Notes: generated from the sequence alone by a model not told the origin. Numbered from the stretch's first letter, positions 1 through 7,295 are shown. The stretch is 13,105 nucleotides of DNA from Verrucomicrobiia bacterium (GCA_026417675.1 JAOACV010000016.1:1-13105), one strand, 5' to 3'. Program-made: numbers and translations.

Positions 1-522
1 GCCCATGACGGACTCGCGCGGGACGGCGCTGGAATTCTCGAAACGCAGCAGCACGTCGTCACCAGCGCGGGCGCCGAGGTCGCGGGCGAGGGTCTCGTTC
101 AGGACGACGTGGTCGGGTTTCGCATTGCGGATGGCGTCTTGCGCATTCCATGAGTCGGACGGACTGACCGCCAGATCCCAAAAGCGCGGGTCCACGCCGA
201 GCACGTTGACCTGGCCGGCGCGTGTGCCGGTGGTGCCGTGAACGGCGCTGCCGCGCAGCAGGATGGCGGGCGCGGCGCGGACGGATTTATGATGGCCGAT
301 TTCCGCGGCGAGTTGTTCGCGGAAGAAACGACCGGCGGCCAGCGCGCAGTCCACGCCGCCGAGACGGTCCAGCGTCAAGTCGCGCAGGCTGGCGCGCATG
401 GAATCGCCAACGATGAGCGAGCCGGTGAGCACGGTGGCACCCACGGCCGCGCCGCAGGCGACGGCAAGAAGGCTGCGCCAGTGGTAGGCGAGGTTGCGAA
501 GGAGGAGCGTGCGAAAAGTCAT
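1..522 (-). CDS. ABC transporter permease, FtsX/MacB-like, N-terminal part (cut by window edge)
   Basis: The reading frame starts at the ATG at 522-520 and stays open to base 1, giving 174 residues without a stop; the gene continues outside the window. The start reads MTFRTLLLRNLAYHWRSLLA, a short basic cytoplasmic head followed by a membrane segment at about residues 16-38. A soluble region follows, with stretches such as SLIVGDSMRASLRD and VNVLGVDPRFWDL. This is the layout of LolC/MacB-type permeases: one helix, a large periplasmic core domain, and three helices plus the FtsX domain that would lie beyond the edge. The ATPase partner is 79 bp upstream on the same strand. The pair would use ATP in the cytoplasm to drive extrusion of a lipoprotein, peptide or drug across the envelope; the substrate cannot be read from the sequence. 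The family assignment rests on the N-terminus and the ATPase neighbour. Confidence 0.82.
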   Translation of the reverse strand, partial: MTFRTLLLRNLAYHWRSLLAVACGAAVGATVLTGSLIVGDSMRASLRDLTLDRLGGVDCALAAGRFFREQLAAEIGHHKSVRAAPAILLRGSAVHGTTGTRAGQVNVLGVDPRFWDLAVSPSDSWNAQDAIRNAKPDHVVLNETLARDLGARAGDDVLLRFENSSAVPRESVMG

Positions 523-531
523 AACACCGTT

Positions 532-613
532 ATTCGTAATCCGTGATTCGTGATTCGCGACACGGCCAGACCCGCATAAATTACGAGTCACGAATCACGA
601 GTCACAAATCACG
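532..613. repeat. Heptad-based inverted repeat between ABC ATPase and permease
   Basis: Two arms built from variants of the 7-mer GTGATTC/GTGACTC face each other around a 20-bp centre. The left arm (542-557) reads CGTGATTCGTGATTCG. The right arm (581-613) carries the complement with variants (TCACGAATCACG, then AGTCAC and AATCACG). The exact 12-bp match is 542-553 against 588-599; the arms continue imperfectly on both sides. The right end overlaps the last codons and stop of the ATPase gene. In RNA it would form a long stem between the two ABC genes. Confidence 0.75.
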
Positions 614-1294
614 TTCCTCCAGCTGCCCATCCACCAGCTCCATCCGGCGCGCGAACCGCGCGGCCAGTTCCAGGCTATGGGTGACCACGATGAGGGTGGC
701 TGATTCGGCCGCGGCCATCTCGATGACCACGTCGGCGACGGCTTGGGCGGTCTTGCGGTCGAGGTTGCCGGTCGGCTCGTCGCAGAGCAAGAGCGTGGGG
801 CGGTTGATCAAGGCGCGTGCGATGGCCACGCGCTGGCGCTCGCCGCCGGAGAGTTCGGCAGGGCGATGGTCGAGCCGGCCGGCGAGGCCGATGCGCTCGA
901 TGAGCCGGCGGGCGCGGGCTTCGCAATTGTCGTCAGCGGCGGTTACAATGGTAGGCACGAGGACGTTTTCGAGCACGGAACATTGGGGCAACAGGTAGTG
1001 CTCTTGGAAGACAAAGCCGATCTCGCGGTTGCGGAAGGCGGCCAAGGCGGGTTCGTCGAGCGCGAACGGGTTGCGGCCGTTGATGATGACCTCGCCACGG
1101 GTGGGGCGGTCGAGCGCGCCGAGAATATGAAGCAGCGTGCTCTTGCCAGAGCCGGAAGGCCCCATGATGGCCAGCGCGTCGCCGCGGGCGAGCGCGAGGT
1201 TGACGTCGCGCAAGACGCGCAGCGGCTCGCCGCGGGTCGGATACTCGCGAGCAAGGTTGCGGACGAGCAGGCCGGTTGGATTTGGGGCGGACAT
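602..1294 (-). CDS. ABC transporter ATP-binding protein, LolD/MacB family
   Basis: This is a 230-residue ABC ATPase of normal length for the LolD/MacB family. All hallmarks are present: Walker A GPSGSGKST (45-53), Q-loop FVFQEHYLLP (Q97), signature LSGGERQRVAIAR (148-160), Walker B LLLCDEP (168-174) with the D-loop GNLD following, and the switch histidine in VVTHS (H206). The QxxxLLP-type Q-loop and short spacing are typical of exporters of lipoproteins, macrolides or peptides rather than of importers. It would dimerise in the cytoplasm and energise the FtsX-type permease encoded just downstream. No Shine-Dalgarno site is visible before the ATG. Instead a perfect 7-bp stem ends three bases from the start codon, and a good promoter sits immediately upstream, so the mRNA leader is probably only about 20 nt. 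The gene is cut off from the upstream cytochrome gene by a terminator. Confidence 0.93.
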   Translation of the reverse strand: MSAPNPTGLLVRNLAREYPTRGEPLRVLRDVNLALARGDALAIMGPSGSGKSTLLHILGALDRPTRGEVIINGRNPFALDEPALAAFRNREIGFVFQEHYLLPQCSVLENVLVPTIVTAADDNCEARARRLIERIGLAGRLDHRPAELSGGERQRVAIARALINRPTLLLCDEPTGNLDRKTAQAVADVVIEMAAAESATLIVVTHSLELAARFARRMELVDGQLEERDL

Positions 1295-1297
1295 GGC

Positions 1298-1317
1298 GTG
1301 TCAGGTTGAACTGACAC
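1298..1317. promoter_or_regulatory. Palindromic operator or start-site hairpin of the ABC operon
   Basis: A perfect inverted repeat GTGTCAG-N6-CTGACAC, 20 bp in total, lies 3 bp before the ATPase start codon and 3 bp downstream of the predicted -10 box. It would cover the transcription start. As DNA it looks like the binding site of a dimeric repressor. As RNA it would form a 7-bp stem filling the place where a ribosome-binding site is expected. Which role applies is inference. Confidence 0.55.
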
Positions 1318-1320
1318 CGC

Positions 1321-1349
1321 ATCATAAACGCCGCGCGCCAAAGTCGCAA
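1321..1349 (-). promoter_or_regulatory. Predicted sigma-70 promoter of the ABC exporter genes
   Basis: On the minus strand, TTGCGA (1349-1344) and TATGAT (1326-1321) are separated by exactly 17 bp, matching the vegetative consensus at 4/6 and 5/6 positions. It lies between the terminator of the cytochrome gene and the ATPase start, where a promoter is needed. Confidence 0.55.
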
Positions 1350-1362
1350 TGCTCGCGCCTAA

Positions 1363-1403
1363 TGAAAAACGGCGTCCTGTCCGCTTGTGACGGGACGCCG
1401 TTT
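1363..1403 (-). terminator. Intrinsic terminator of the tetraheme cytochrome gene
   Basis: On the minus strand an AAACGGCGTCCCGTC arm pairs with GACAGGACGCCGTTT around a 7-nt loop (14-15 bp with one G-U pair), followed directly by a TTTTTCATT tail. It begins 48 bp after the cytochrome stop codon. On the plus strand no gene ends here, although the stem also has a short T-run on that side. Confidence 0.85.
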
Positions 1404-1450
1404 GCCAAGTTTCGGACCGCCAGCGGGACGCTTGCGCCACGCTGTTCGGC

Positions 1451-2047
1451 CTATTTCTTCACCAGCGGGTCGGGGTGCTCGATCTTCTTGAAGGCCTGTT
1501 CGACGTCGAAGCCGACTTTCTTGCCGTCCTTGGTGGTGTAGCGATCGGGCTTCCAAGTCGGGCTTTGTTCGTTGTGGCAGAGCACGCAGCTCTTGGTGGC
1601 CGGATAGACCATGCCGTTCTCGATGCACAGTTTGCGGTCTTCCATGACGGCCCGCTTCATGTAGTTCTTGCCGGGGCCGTGGCAGGACTCGCAGGTGACG
1701 CCGTCTTCGGGCCGGATTTTCTCGGTCGCGATCTGCTCCGTCCAGTGGTAGGCGGTGGAGTGGCATTTGAGGCACTTGCCGCTTTTCTGGGGATCGTCAA
1801 TGCCGAGTTTCTTGGCCACTTCCTTGGCTTCGGAGCTGCCGAGTTTCTCGAACGCCTTGGCGTGCGGGCTGGCCTCCCACTTGGCGAGTTGGTTGCCGCT
1901 CTCCTCCTTCTTATGGCACATGCCGCACATCTTGACGCCGACGTAGAGGGAGGGATCCCCCTGTTGGGCGGCGCAGGTGGCCGCTAGCGCCAGGGCGGTC
2001 AACAGGCCTAGGCCCAGTGTGGAAACCACATGTTGAGTGATTGTCAT
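1451..2047 (-). CDS. Exported tetraheme cytochrome c (cytochrome c554-like)
   Basis: The protein has 198 residues. The hydrophobic stretch at 7-24 ending TCAAQQG is a Sec signal peptide with likely cleavage near residue 27, so it acts in the periplasm or on the cell surface. Four CxxCH haem-c motifs are visible: CGMCH (41-45), CLKCH (92-96), CESCH (119-123) and CVLCH (154-158). The segment WEASPHAKAF (57-66) resembles the distal-histidine segment of cytochrome c554-type multihaem proteins, which shuttle electrons in respiratory chains. The start was placed at the ATG at 2047, because GGAAAGGA lies 6 nt upstream and the signal peptide then begins correctly; a longer frame upstream would add a non-signal head. 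It sits between a PocR-AraC regulator gene and a strong terminator, with a structured 147-bp leader. Electron donor and acceptor are unknown. Confidence 0.9.
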   Translation of the reverse strand: MTITQHVVSTLGLGLLTALALAATCAAQQGDPSLYVGVKMCGMCHKKEESGNQLAKWEASPHAKAFEKLGSSEAKEVAKKLGIDDPQKSGKCLKCHSTAYHWTEQIATEKIRPEDGVTCESCHGPGKNYMKRAVMEDRKLCIENGMVYPATKSCVLCHNEQSPTWKPDRYTTKDGKKVGFDVEQAFKKIEHPDPLVKK

Positions 2048-2072
2048 GTCATGTCCTTTCCGAAAAAGCCGC

Positions 2073-2137
2073 GCGGTTCGACGGCGAACCGCCTCTTTCA
2101 TTCACGCGGCGGGCGCATAGAGAAGCCAACGCCCGCC
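2073..2137 (-). promoter_or_regulatory. Two-hairpin leader between the regulator and the cytochrome gene
   Basis: Within the 147-bp spacer, two perfect inverted repeats stand in series. GGCGGGCG (2108-2115) pairs with CGCCCGCC (2130-2137) around a 14-nt loop. GCGGTTCG (2073-2080) pairs with CGAACCGC (2085-2092) around a 4-nt loop. On the minus strand the second hairpin is followed after 5 nt by CTTTTTC and then by the ribosome-binding site GGAAAGGA. It may be the terminator of the PocR-AraC gene, an attenuator, or a regulatory 5' leader of the cytochrome mRNA. Confidence 0.5.
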
Positions 2138-2194
2138 CCAAAGTCCAGAGGAAAAACCACGGGCAAAAAACACTCTGCGACGGCGGTGCATTGC

Positions 2195-3103
2195 TCAACC
2201 GGCGTCGCGTTTGGCGGCGCCCAACTGCGCGCGGGCGGACGCGCCATAAGCGCGGGGCGCCATGCCCGCATATTTGCGAAAGACGCGGTTGAAGTGCGGG
2301 ATGGATTGAAAGCCGGAGGCGAAAGCGACCTCGCTGACGCGGGCGTGGGGATTCAGCAGGAGGTTCTTGGCTTTCTCGATGCGGACGCGGGAAACGTATT
2401 CGGTGAAGGTCATGCCGGTGGTCTTCTTGAACATCTTGCAGAAGTAGTAGGCGCTGAGGTGGACGTGTTGGGCGGCGTCGCGCATGCTCAAGTGTCCGCT
2501 GGCGCGTTCCTTCACGAAATCCTTGGCGCGCACCACGGGGGCCGGCTCTTCGTAGTGGCTGGCGAGCAGGCAACGATTGGCAAACTCCGCAAGGTGGTGA
2601 GCGAACAGCGTGAGCAATTGCACTATCGCCCGGAACTGCTCGTCCTTGAGGACGCGCGTATGGAAGTAGGCCGCCTCGAGCCGGCGCCGGGCGGTCTTTG
2701 AACCCCACTCGGCCAGTTGGCGGCTCAGGCGCGCGAAGTCCCGCCGGGTCGGTTTTTTGCGGAAGACTTGGCCGGCCAGCAGCGTGGCGACATGCTGGCC
2801 GCCGATGATTACGGGCACGGCCACATCGGTCAGCCCGGCGAAGCAGCGCACCTGTTGCGGCGCCAGTTTGTGGCCGAGCTTGCGCAACGCTTGCGCCTGC
2901 GTTTTCAAACACGCTTCACACCCGCGGGGTTGGCGGGCGATCAGGGCGCAAAGGGGATTCTCCTGACCGGTTGCCGCCGGCCGTCTGTCGGGAACGCCCT
3001 CCGGCGCCAACCGCAACGTCAGGCCGGTGGCTTTCCGAAAGGCGGTTTCATACTCGCGGACAATCTTCGACCGCGCGAGCGCCTCATACGCTGCCGCTTT
3101 CAC
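2195..3103 (-). CDS. PocR-domain AraC-family transcriptional regulator
   Basis: With the GTG start the protein has 302 residues. Residues about 10-155 form a PocR-type ligand-binding domain, with the segment IARQPRGCEACLKT and later VRCFAGLTDVAVPVIIGGQ. Cysteines 52, 62, 65 and 87 give a CX9CX2CX21C pattern. Residues about 195-290 are a two-helix-turn-helix AraC DNA-binding domain (LSMRDAAQHVHLSAYYFCKMF and VSEVAFASGFQSIPHFNRVF). The PocR domain is known as a PAS-like small-molecule sensor first described in the propanediol-utilisation regulator PocR; the ligand here is unknown. The frame could begin at a TTG at 3121, but only the GTG at 3103 has a purine-rich site (GGCGGAAG) at suitable distance, and no in-frame ATG exists near the N-terminus. 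The gene lies 71 bp after the synthetase-acetyltransferase gene and 147 bp before the cytochrome gene, which are both plausible targets. Confidence 0.88.
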   Translation of the reverse strand: MKAAAYEALARSKIVREYETAFRKATGLTLRLAPEGVPDRRPAATGQENPLCALIARQPRGCEACLKTQAQALRKLGHKLAPQQVRCFAGLTDVAVPVIIGGQHVATLLAGQVFRKKPTRRDFARLSRQLAEWGSKTARRRLEAAYFHTRVLKDEQFRAIVQLLTLFAHHLAEFANRCLLASHYEEPAPVVRAKDFVKERASGHLSMRDAAQHVHLSAYYFCKMFKKTTGMTFTEYVSRVRIEKAKNLLLNPHARVSEVAFASGFQSIPHFNRVFRKYAGMAPRAYGASARAQLGAAKRDAG

Positions 3104-3174
3104 GCGACGAACTTCCGCCAAAACGGTGTTGTTCTCAAGTCACGGCCCAAAGCCCTTGCGCGGGCCGCGCCGTT

Positions 3175-5916
3175 TCAGAGGTCCAACACAGCCCTCACGA
3201 GCGGATCGCCGGGCTTGTGCTCGAACGTGAAGCCCAGCGCCTTGCAGACCTCCTGCATGCCGGTGTTTTCCGGCAGCATATCGGCCTTCAGACGGCTGAG
3301 TTTCTCGTCGCGGGCGATCTGGATCAAACGTCGCGTCAGTTCCGTGCCCAAGCCCTGCTTCTGGCACTTGTCGGTCACCACCACGGCGAACTCGGCCTCG
3401 TTGGCATTGCGCACCTTGGTCATGCGCGCGACGGCGAGGATTTCTCGCGGGGAACCCTCGGCCTCCTTGGTTTCCGCGACCAACGCAATCTCGCGGTCGT
3501 AGTCGTTGAAACAGATGCGCACGAGCCGCTCGTGGGCCGCGCGATGGCTGAGTTTCAGCGGCTGGAAATAGCGCAGATAAACGGTCTGTTCCGAGAGGCT
3601 CTCGTGGAACTTCTCCATCAGCGGCTCGTCTTCGGGACGGATCGGGCGGATCATGACCTGCTGGCCGCTCTTGAGTTTCCAGGGGGCGCAGTATTGGATT
3701 GGATAAGGCCGGATGGCGAGTTTGGGCAACTGGTCTTCCTTCACTTCGGGCTTGTGCAACACCACGCGTGCGTCCAGGGCGATCAGCCGTTCAGACGACG
3801 CAAGCAAAGGGTTGATGTCAATCTCCTTGATCCATCGCTGCTCGACCACGAGCTGGCTGAAGTGCACCAGCAGCTCCTCCAGAGCGGCCAGATCCACGGG
3901 CCTGCGCCCGCGCACGCCCTTGAGCGCCGTGTAGATTTTCGTCTGTTCCATCATCCGGCGGGCGAGCGTCGTGTTCAATGGCGGCAGCGCCAGCGCGCGG
4001 TCCTTGAAGACCTCCACCAACTGCCCGCCCGTGCCGAACAGCAGCACCGGGCCGAACTGCGGGTCGAGGCTGCTGCCGATGATGATCTCGTATCCCTCCA
4101 GCTTGATCATCGGCTGCACGGTGACCCCCAAAAAATCCTTGGCGCTGGCCTTCTCGCTGACGGCGGTCTTGATCTTCTCGTAGGCTTCCTTCACCTCCCC
4201 GGCCGTGCGCAGGGTCAACTGCACACCGCCGACGTCGGTCTTGTGGGTGATGGTCTCTGAGTAGAGCTTCAGCACGACCGGGTAGCCGATCTTCTCGGCC
4301 AGCTTCACCGCCTCCGCCGCGGTTGTCGCCACGTGTGTCTGGACGGTGGGGATGCCGTAGGCCGCCAGGAGGTTCTTCGACTCGAACTCCGTCAGGATCG
4401 TGCGACCCTGTTTACGGGCCGTGCTGATGATCTTCTCGGCGGTGGCGCGGTCGGGCGCATCGTCGGCGCCGGCCGCCGGCAGGCTCGGCGTTTCGTAAAG
4501 GGCGCGCAGGTTGTAGCTGTAGAGCCACATGTATTGGAAAGCGCGCGCCGCCGTGTCCGGATAAGGGAACTGCGGGATACCCGCGCGCGAGAGGATGCCG
4601 CGGCCCGCCTCGACGTCCGCGCCGCCCATCCAACTGGCTAGGATCGGCTTGTCCATCTTGGCATAGGGCCGTATCTGCTCGGCGGTCTGTGTGGGGTCGG
4701 TCATCGCCTGCGGCGTCAAGATCACCAGCAACCCGTCGGTGTTCGGGTCTTTCGCGACGATCTCGATCGCCTTGGCGTAACGCTCAGGCGGCGCGTCGCC
4801 GATGATGTCCACCGGATTGTTGTGGCTCCACGCGGCGGGCAGGTGCGGATTGAGCGCCTCGATGGTTTCCTTCGACAGCGGCGCCAGTTCGCCGCCGGCA
4901 GCCATCAGCGCGTCGGTGGCCAGCACGCCGGGGCCGCCGGCGTTGGTCAGGATCATCAGGCGCGGGCCTTTCGGCCGCGGTTGCTTGGCCAGCACCTCGG
5001 ACATCGAGAAGATGTCGTCAATCGAATTGACCCGCAGCACGCCACAGCGCCGGAACGCCGCGTCGAGCACCTCGTCGCTGCCGGTCAGCGCCCCGGTGTG
5101 CGAGGCCGCCGCCTTGGCGGCCGCGTCGGAGCGGCCCGCCTTGATGATGATGATGGGCTTGTTGAGGGCCACCTCGCGCGCGGCCGAGAGGAAGGACCGG
5201 GCGTCGCCAACGGACTCCATGTAGATGACAATGCTCTGCGTGCGGGGATCCTGGCCCAGATAATCAATCATGTCGCCCCAGCCGACATCGAGCATCGAGC
5301 CGATGGACATGAACGCGCTGAAACCGACGTGCTCCCGCAAGCTCCAGTCCAGCACCGCCGTGCAGAGCGCGCCGCTCTGGCTCACGAAGCCGACGTTGCC
5401 CGGCCGGGCGATGGTCGTGGCAAACGTCGCGTTGAATCCCGTCGGCGGGCACATCACGCCGAGACAATTCGGACCGACGACGCGCATACCGCCGCGCCGG
5501 GCGTTCTCCAACACCTGTCGCTCCAGCTCGACGCCCGCAGGCCCGGTCTCCTTGAAGCCGGCGGAGATGATGACGGCGGCCTTGCAGCCGACGTCCACGC
5601 ACTCCTTGATGATGTTGGGCACCACCGGCGCCGGCGTGATGATGACGACGAGGTCCGGCGTTTCCGGCAGGGCCGTGACGGTCGGATACGCCCGGATGCC
5701 GAGCACGCTCGATCGTTTCAGGTTCACCGGATACACCGTGCCGCCGAACTGGCTGCTGATGAGGTTCCAGAGGATCGTGCGGCCGACGGTCCCCGGCGCT
5801 TCCGTCGCGCCGATAACCGCGACGTTGCGCGGCGCAAAAAAAGCGTCCAGCGGCTTGCGCTGGCCCTTGCGCAGGACGTCCATGGAAGGATCTGCAATGC
5901 TTGGTGTGGTCGCCAT
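3175..5916 (-). CDS. Acyl-CoA synthetase (ADP-forming) fused to GNAT acetyltransferase (Pat/PatZ-like)
   Basis: This is a 913-residue fusion. Residues about 20-165 are a CoA-binding Rossmann domain ([26 protein letters not shown]). Residues 170-470 are succinyl-CoA-ligase-like domains containing [10 protein letters not shown] (272-281), where H273 aligns by motif with the histidine phosphorylated in ADP-forming acetyl-CoA synthetases. Residues about 495-725 are an ATP-grasp domain ([39 protein letters not shown]). Residues about 750-905 are a GNAT domain with the acetyl-CoA loop [10 protein letters not shown] (851-860). Length and order match protein acetyltransferases Pat/PatZ, which acetylate lysines, classically inactivating AMP-forming acetyl-CoA synthetase in the cytoplasm. 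It may also make acetate and ATP from acetyl-CoA. The start ATG follows a weak GAAAGAA site; a TATAAC box lies about 30 nt upstream without a clear -35. The next gene is the PocR-AraC regulator. Confidence 0.92.
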   Translation of the reverse strand: MATTPSIADPSMDVLRKGQRKPLDAFFAPRNVAVIGATEAPGTVGRTILWNLISSQFGGTVYPVNLKRSSVLGIRAYPTVTALPETPDLVVIITPAPVVPNIIKECVDVGCKAAVIISAGFKETGPAGVELERQVLENARRGGMRVVGPNCLGVMCPPTGFNATFATTIARPGNVGFVSQSGALCTAVLDWSLREHVGFSAFMSIGSMLDVGWGDMIDYLGQDPRTQSIVIYMESVGDARSFLSAAREVALNKPIIIIKAGRSDAAAKAAASHTGALTGSDEVLDAAFRRCGVLRVNSIDDIFSMSEVLAKQPRPKGPRLMILTNAGGPGVLATDALMAAGGELAPLSKETIEALNPHLPAAWSHNNPVDIIGDAPPERYAKAIEIVAKDPNTDGLLVILTPQAMTDPTQTAEQIRPYAKMDKPILASWMGGADVEAGRGILSRAGIPQFPYPDTAARAFQYMWLYSYNLRALYETPSLPAAGADDAPDRATAEKIISTARKQGRTILTEFESKNLLAAYGIPTVQTHVATTAAEAVKLAEKIGYPVVLKLYSETITHKTDVGGVQLTLRTAGEVKEAYEKIKTAVSEKASAKDFLGVTVQPMIKLEGYEIIIGSSLDPQFGPVLLFGTGGQLVEVFKDRALALPPLNTTLARRMMEQTKIYTALKGVRGRRPVDLAALEELLVHFSQLVVEQRWIKEIDINPLLASSERLIALDARVVLHKPEVKEDQLPKLAIRPYPIQYCAPWKLKSGQQVMIRPIRPEDEPLMEKFHESLSEQTVYLRYFQPLKLSHRAAHERLVRICFNDYDREIALVAETKEAEGSPREILAVARMTKVRNANEAEFAVVVTDKCQKQGLGTELTRRLIQIARDEKLSRLKADMLPENTGMQEVCKALGFTFEHKPGDPLVRAVLDL

Positions 5917-6120
5917 GACTGCTGTTCTTTCGTTATAGGTTGATCAGAATCTTCTCCGTTCTGGCGGAGTTTGCTTGTTCGCGCCACGCGCTGTCCTCGA
6001 CTGCTTGCCCGGTGGGCGGTGCCGCGAACGCCCGCGCAGCGTTCCCGTCGCGCGGGACAGACAAAAAAGGCGCCGCATCCTAGGAACACTTGACCCGCGC
6101 TGGCAAACAAAAAAAAGTGC
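5917..6120. other. Intergenic spacer before the synthetase-acetyltransferase gene
   Basis: No gene is visible in these 204 bp. Short stems occur (GAACGC 6026-6031 with GCGTTC 6039-6044; CTCCG with CGGAG near 5951-5966), together with two A-runs on the plus strand (6063-6068 and 6109-6116), which are T-runs for minus-strand transcripts. A possible -10 box TATAAC for the synthetase gene lies at about 5931-5936 on the minus strand. Nothing here is strong enough for a definite call beyond the possible terminator listed separately. Confidence 0.4.
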
Positions 6121-6147
6121 TCAGCGTTGGACGCGGCCGGACGCGTC
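6109..6147 (-). terminator. Possible weak terminator of the KDG-kinase-like gene
   Basis: The last codons of the kinase can form GACGCG-TCCGGC-CGCGTC on the minus strand (6147-6130). The stop codon and then an uninterrupted run of eight T (6116-6109) follow. The 13-nt gap between stem and T-run is longer than in canonical terminators, so this is tentative. Confidence 0.35.
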
Positions 6148-7140
6148 GCCTGCGGCGAGGGCTTCCACTTCGTTGAGCGTGACGTAGTTGAAGTCGCCGA
6201 CCACCGAGTGTTTCAGACAGCTTGCCGCCGCGGCAAACTCGACCGCCTTCTGCGGCTCGTCGCCGCGCAGCAGCGCGAAGATCAGCCCGGCGGCAAAACT
6301 GTCGCCGCCCCCGACGCGGTCCACGACGTGGATGTGATAGCGCCGGCTGAAGTGCGCATGGCCGCCGACGTAATAGAGGCCCGACCAGCCGTTCTCGCTG
6401 GCCGAAAGGCTCTCGCGCAGCGTGATCGCGACGCCCTTGAACTGGAACCGTTCCGTGAGCTGGCGCGCCACGTCCACGTAGCGGGCCTGCTCGATCTTGC
6501 CGCTGGCGACCTCCGCGCCCTTGATGCCGAACACGCTCTCGGCGTCCTCTTCGTTGGCGATGCAAAGGTCGGCGTATGACATCAACCCGCCCATCACCGC
6601 GCCGGCTTTCTCGCGCGACCAGAGTTTCTTGCGATAGTTGAGGTCCACGCTGACCGTCAGGCCCATTTCGCGCGCCGTGCGGGCCGCGGCGCGGCAGGTC
6701 TCGGCCGCCGAATCGCTCAAGGCGGGCGTGATGCCGGTGAAATGGAACCACTTCGCCCCGGCGAAGACTGCCTTCCAGTCCACCATGTCCGGCGTGATCC
6801 CGGCGATGGCGCTGTGGGCGCGGTCGTAGAGCACGGTGGACGGCCGCTGGCTGGCGCCGGCTTCGAGGAAATAAATCCCCATCCGCTCGCCGCCGCGGAG
6901 AATCCGGCTGGTGTCCACGCCGACGGCGCGCAGCTCGTTGATGCAACGTTGCGCGACGTCGTTTTTCGGCAGGCGCGTGACGAACGCCACCGGCCGGCCG
7001 AGCATGGCCAGCGACACGGCCACATTGGCCTCGCCGCCGCCGTAGCGCACTTCGAACACGGAGGTCTGGAGAATCCGCTGAAAACCCGGCGGCGTCAGCC
7101 GCAGCATGATCTCGCCAAAGGTAACCACATCGTAGGGCAT
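6121..7140 (-). CDS. kdgK: PfkB-family sugar kinase, probable 2-dehydro-3-deoxygluconokinase
   Basis: The protein has 339 residues, normal for ribokinase/PfkB kinases. The N-terminus MPYDVVTFGEIMLRLTPPG and the GGGEANVAVSLAMLG segment (34-48) form the sugar-binding start of the fold. IANEEDAESVFGI (194-206) follows. The C-terminal PfkB signature is DRVGGGDSFAAGL (274-286), where D280 is the expected catalytic base; the anion hole reads GGGD instead of the common GAGD. The substrate segment RLTPPGFQRI and the overall length resemble 2-keto-3-deoxygluconate kinases, which make KDPG for cleavage to pyruvate and glyceraldehyde-3-phosphate during uronate or pectin breakdown. Fructokinase or another PfkB specificity cannot be excluded. 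The ATG at 7140 is supported by AGGAAAGG upstream. The gene diverges from the sigma-factor cassette and has no sugar-catabolic neighbour in the window. Confidence 0.85.
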   Translation of the reverse strand: MPYDVVTFGEIMLRLTPPGFQRILQTSVFEVRYGGGEANVAVSLAMLGRPVAFVTRLPKNDVAQRCINELRAVGVDTSRILRGGERMGIYFLEAGASQRPSTVLYDRAHSAIAGITPDMVDWKAVFAGAKWFHFTGITPALSDSAAETCRAAARTAREMGLTVSVDLNYRKKLWSREKAGAVMGGLMSYADLCIANEEDAESVFGIKGAEVASGKIEQARYVDVARQLTERFQFKGVAITLRESLSASENGWSGLYYVGGHAHFSRRYHIHVVDRVGGGDSFAAGLIFALLRGDEPQKAVEFAAAASCLKHSVVGDFNYVTLNEVEALAAGDASGRVQR

Positions 7141-7295
7141 GGCAGTTTTTCCTTTCCTGAATCGCCCCGACGATGCCAAAGGACCCCGGCGGAGTAAAGG
7201 AGAAGGTCTGATGGCTCCGCCATGATCGTCTGTGGGATGGCGACGCGCGGAATTCGATAGACAAACGCAGCGGCTTGCGGCGTCCTTATGGCAAT
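7141..7295. promoter_or_regulatory. Divergent promoter region of the sugar kinase and sigma cassette
   Basis: These 155 bp must hold the promoters for both directions; I could not identify clear -35/-10 pairs. A nested inverted repeat is present: GACGAT (7169-7174) with ATCGTC (7225-7230) outside, and GGCGGAG (7188-7194) with CTCCGCC (7215-7221) inside. A competing small hairpin ATGGC-TCC-GCCAT (7211-7223) uses part of the same sequence. The ribosome-binding site of the kinase (AGGAAAGG, minus strand) lies at about 7151-7158. Confidence 0.45.

Noticed and set aside
532..613. Possible CRISPR-like array because of the short repeated units
   Set aside because: The units are 7 bp, in inverted rather than direct order, without spacers of constant length, and no cas gene is present.
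743..1309. A 188-codon plus-strand frame over the ABC ATPase
   Set aside because: It is antisense to a gene with all ABC motifs and shows no motif of its own.
3104..3121. TTG start adding six residues to the PocR-AraC protein
   Set aside because: There is no ribosome-binding site before the TTG, while the GTG at 3103 has a purine-rich site at suitable distance. The choice remains open.
2971..4260. A 429-codon open frame on the plus strand opposite the synthetase-acetyltransferase gene
   Set aside because: It overlaps two well-supported genes on the other strand, and its translation is low-complexity and His/Leu/Arg-rich, as expected from antisense of GC-rich code.
6063..6074. T6 run next to GGCGCC on the minus strand as a second terminator
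   Set aside because: GGCGCC is only self-complementary and no upstream arm pairs with it, so no hairpin of useful length forms.
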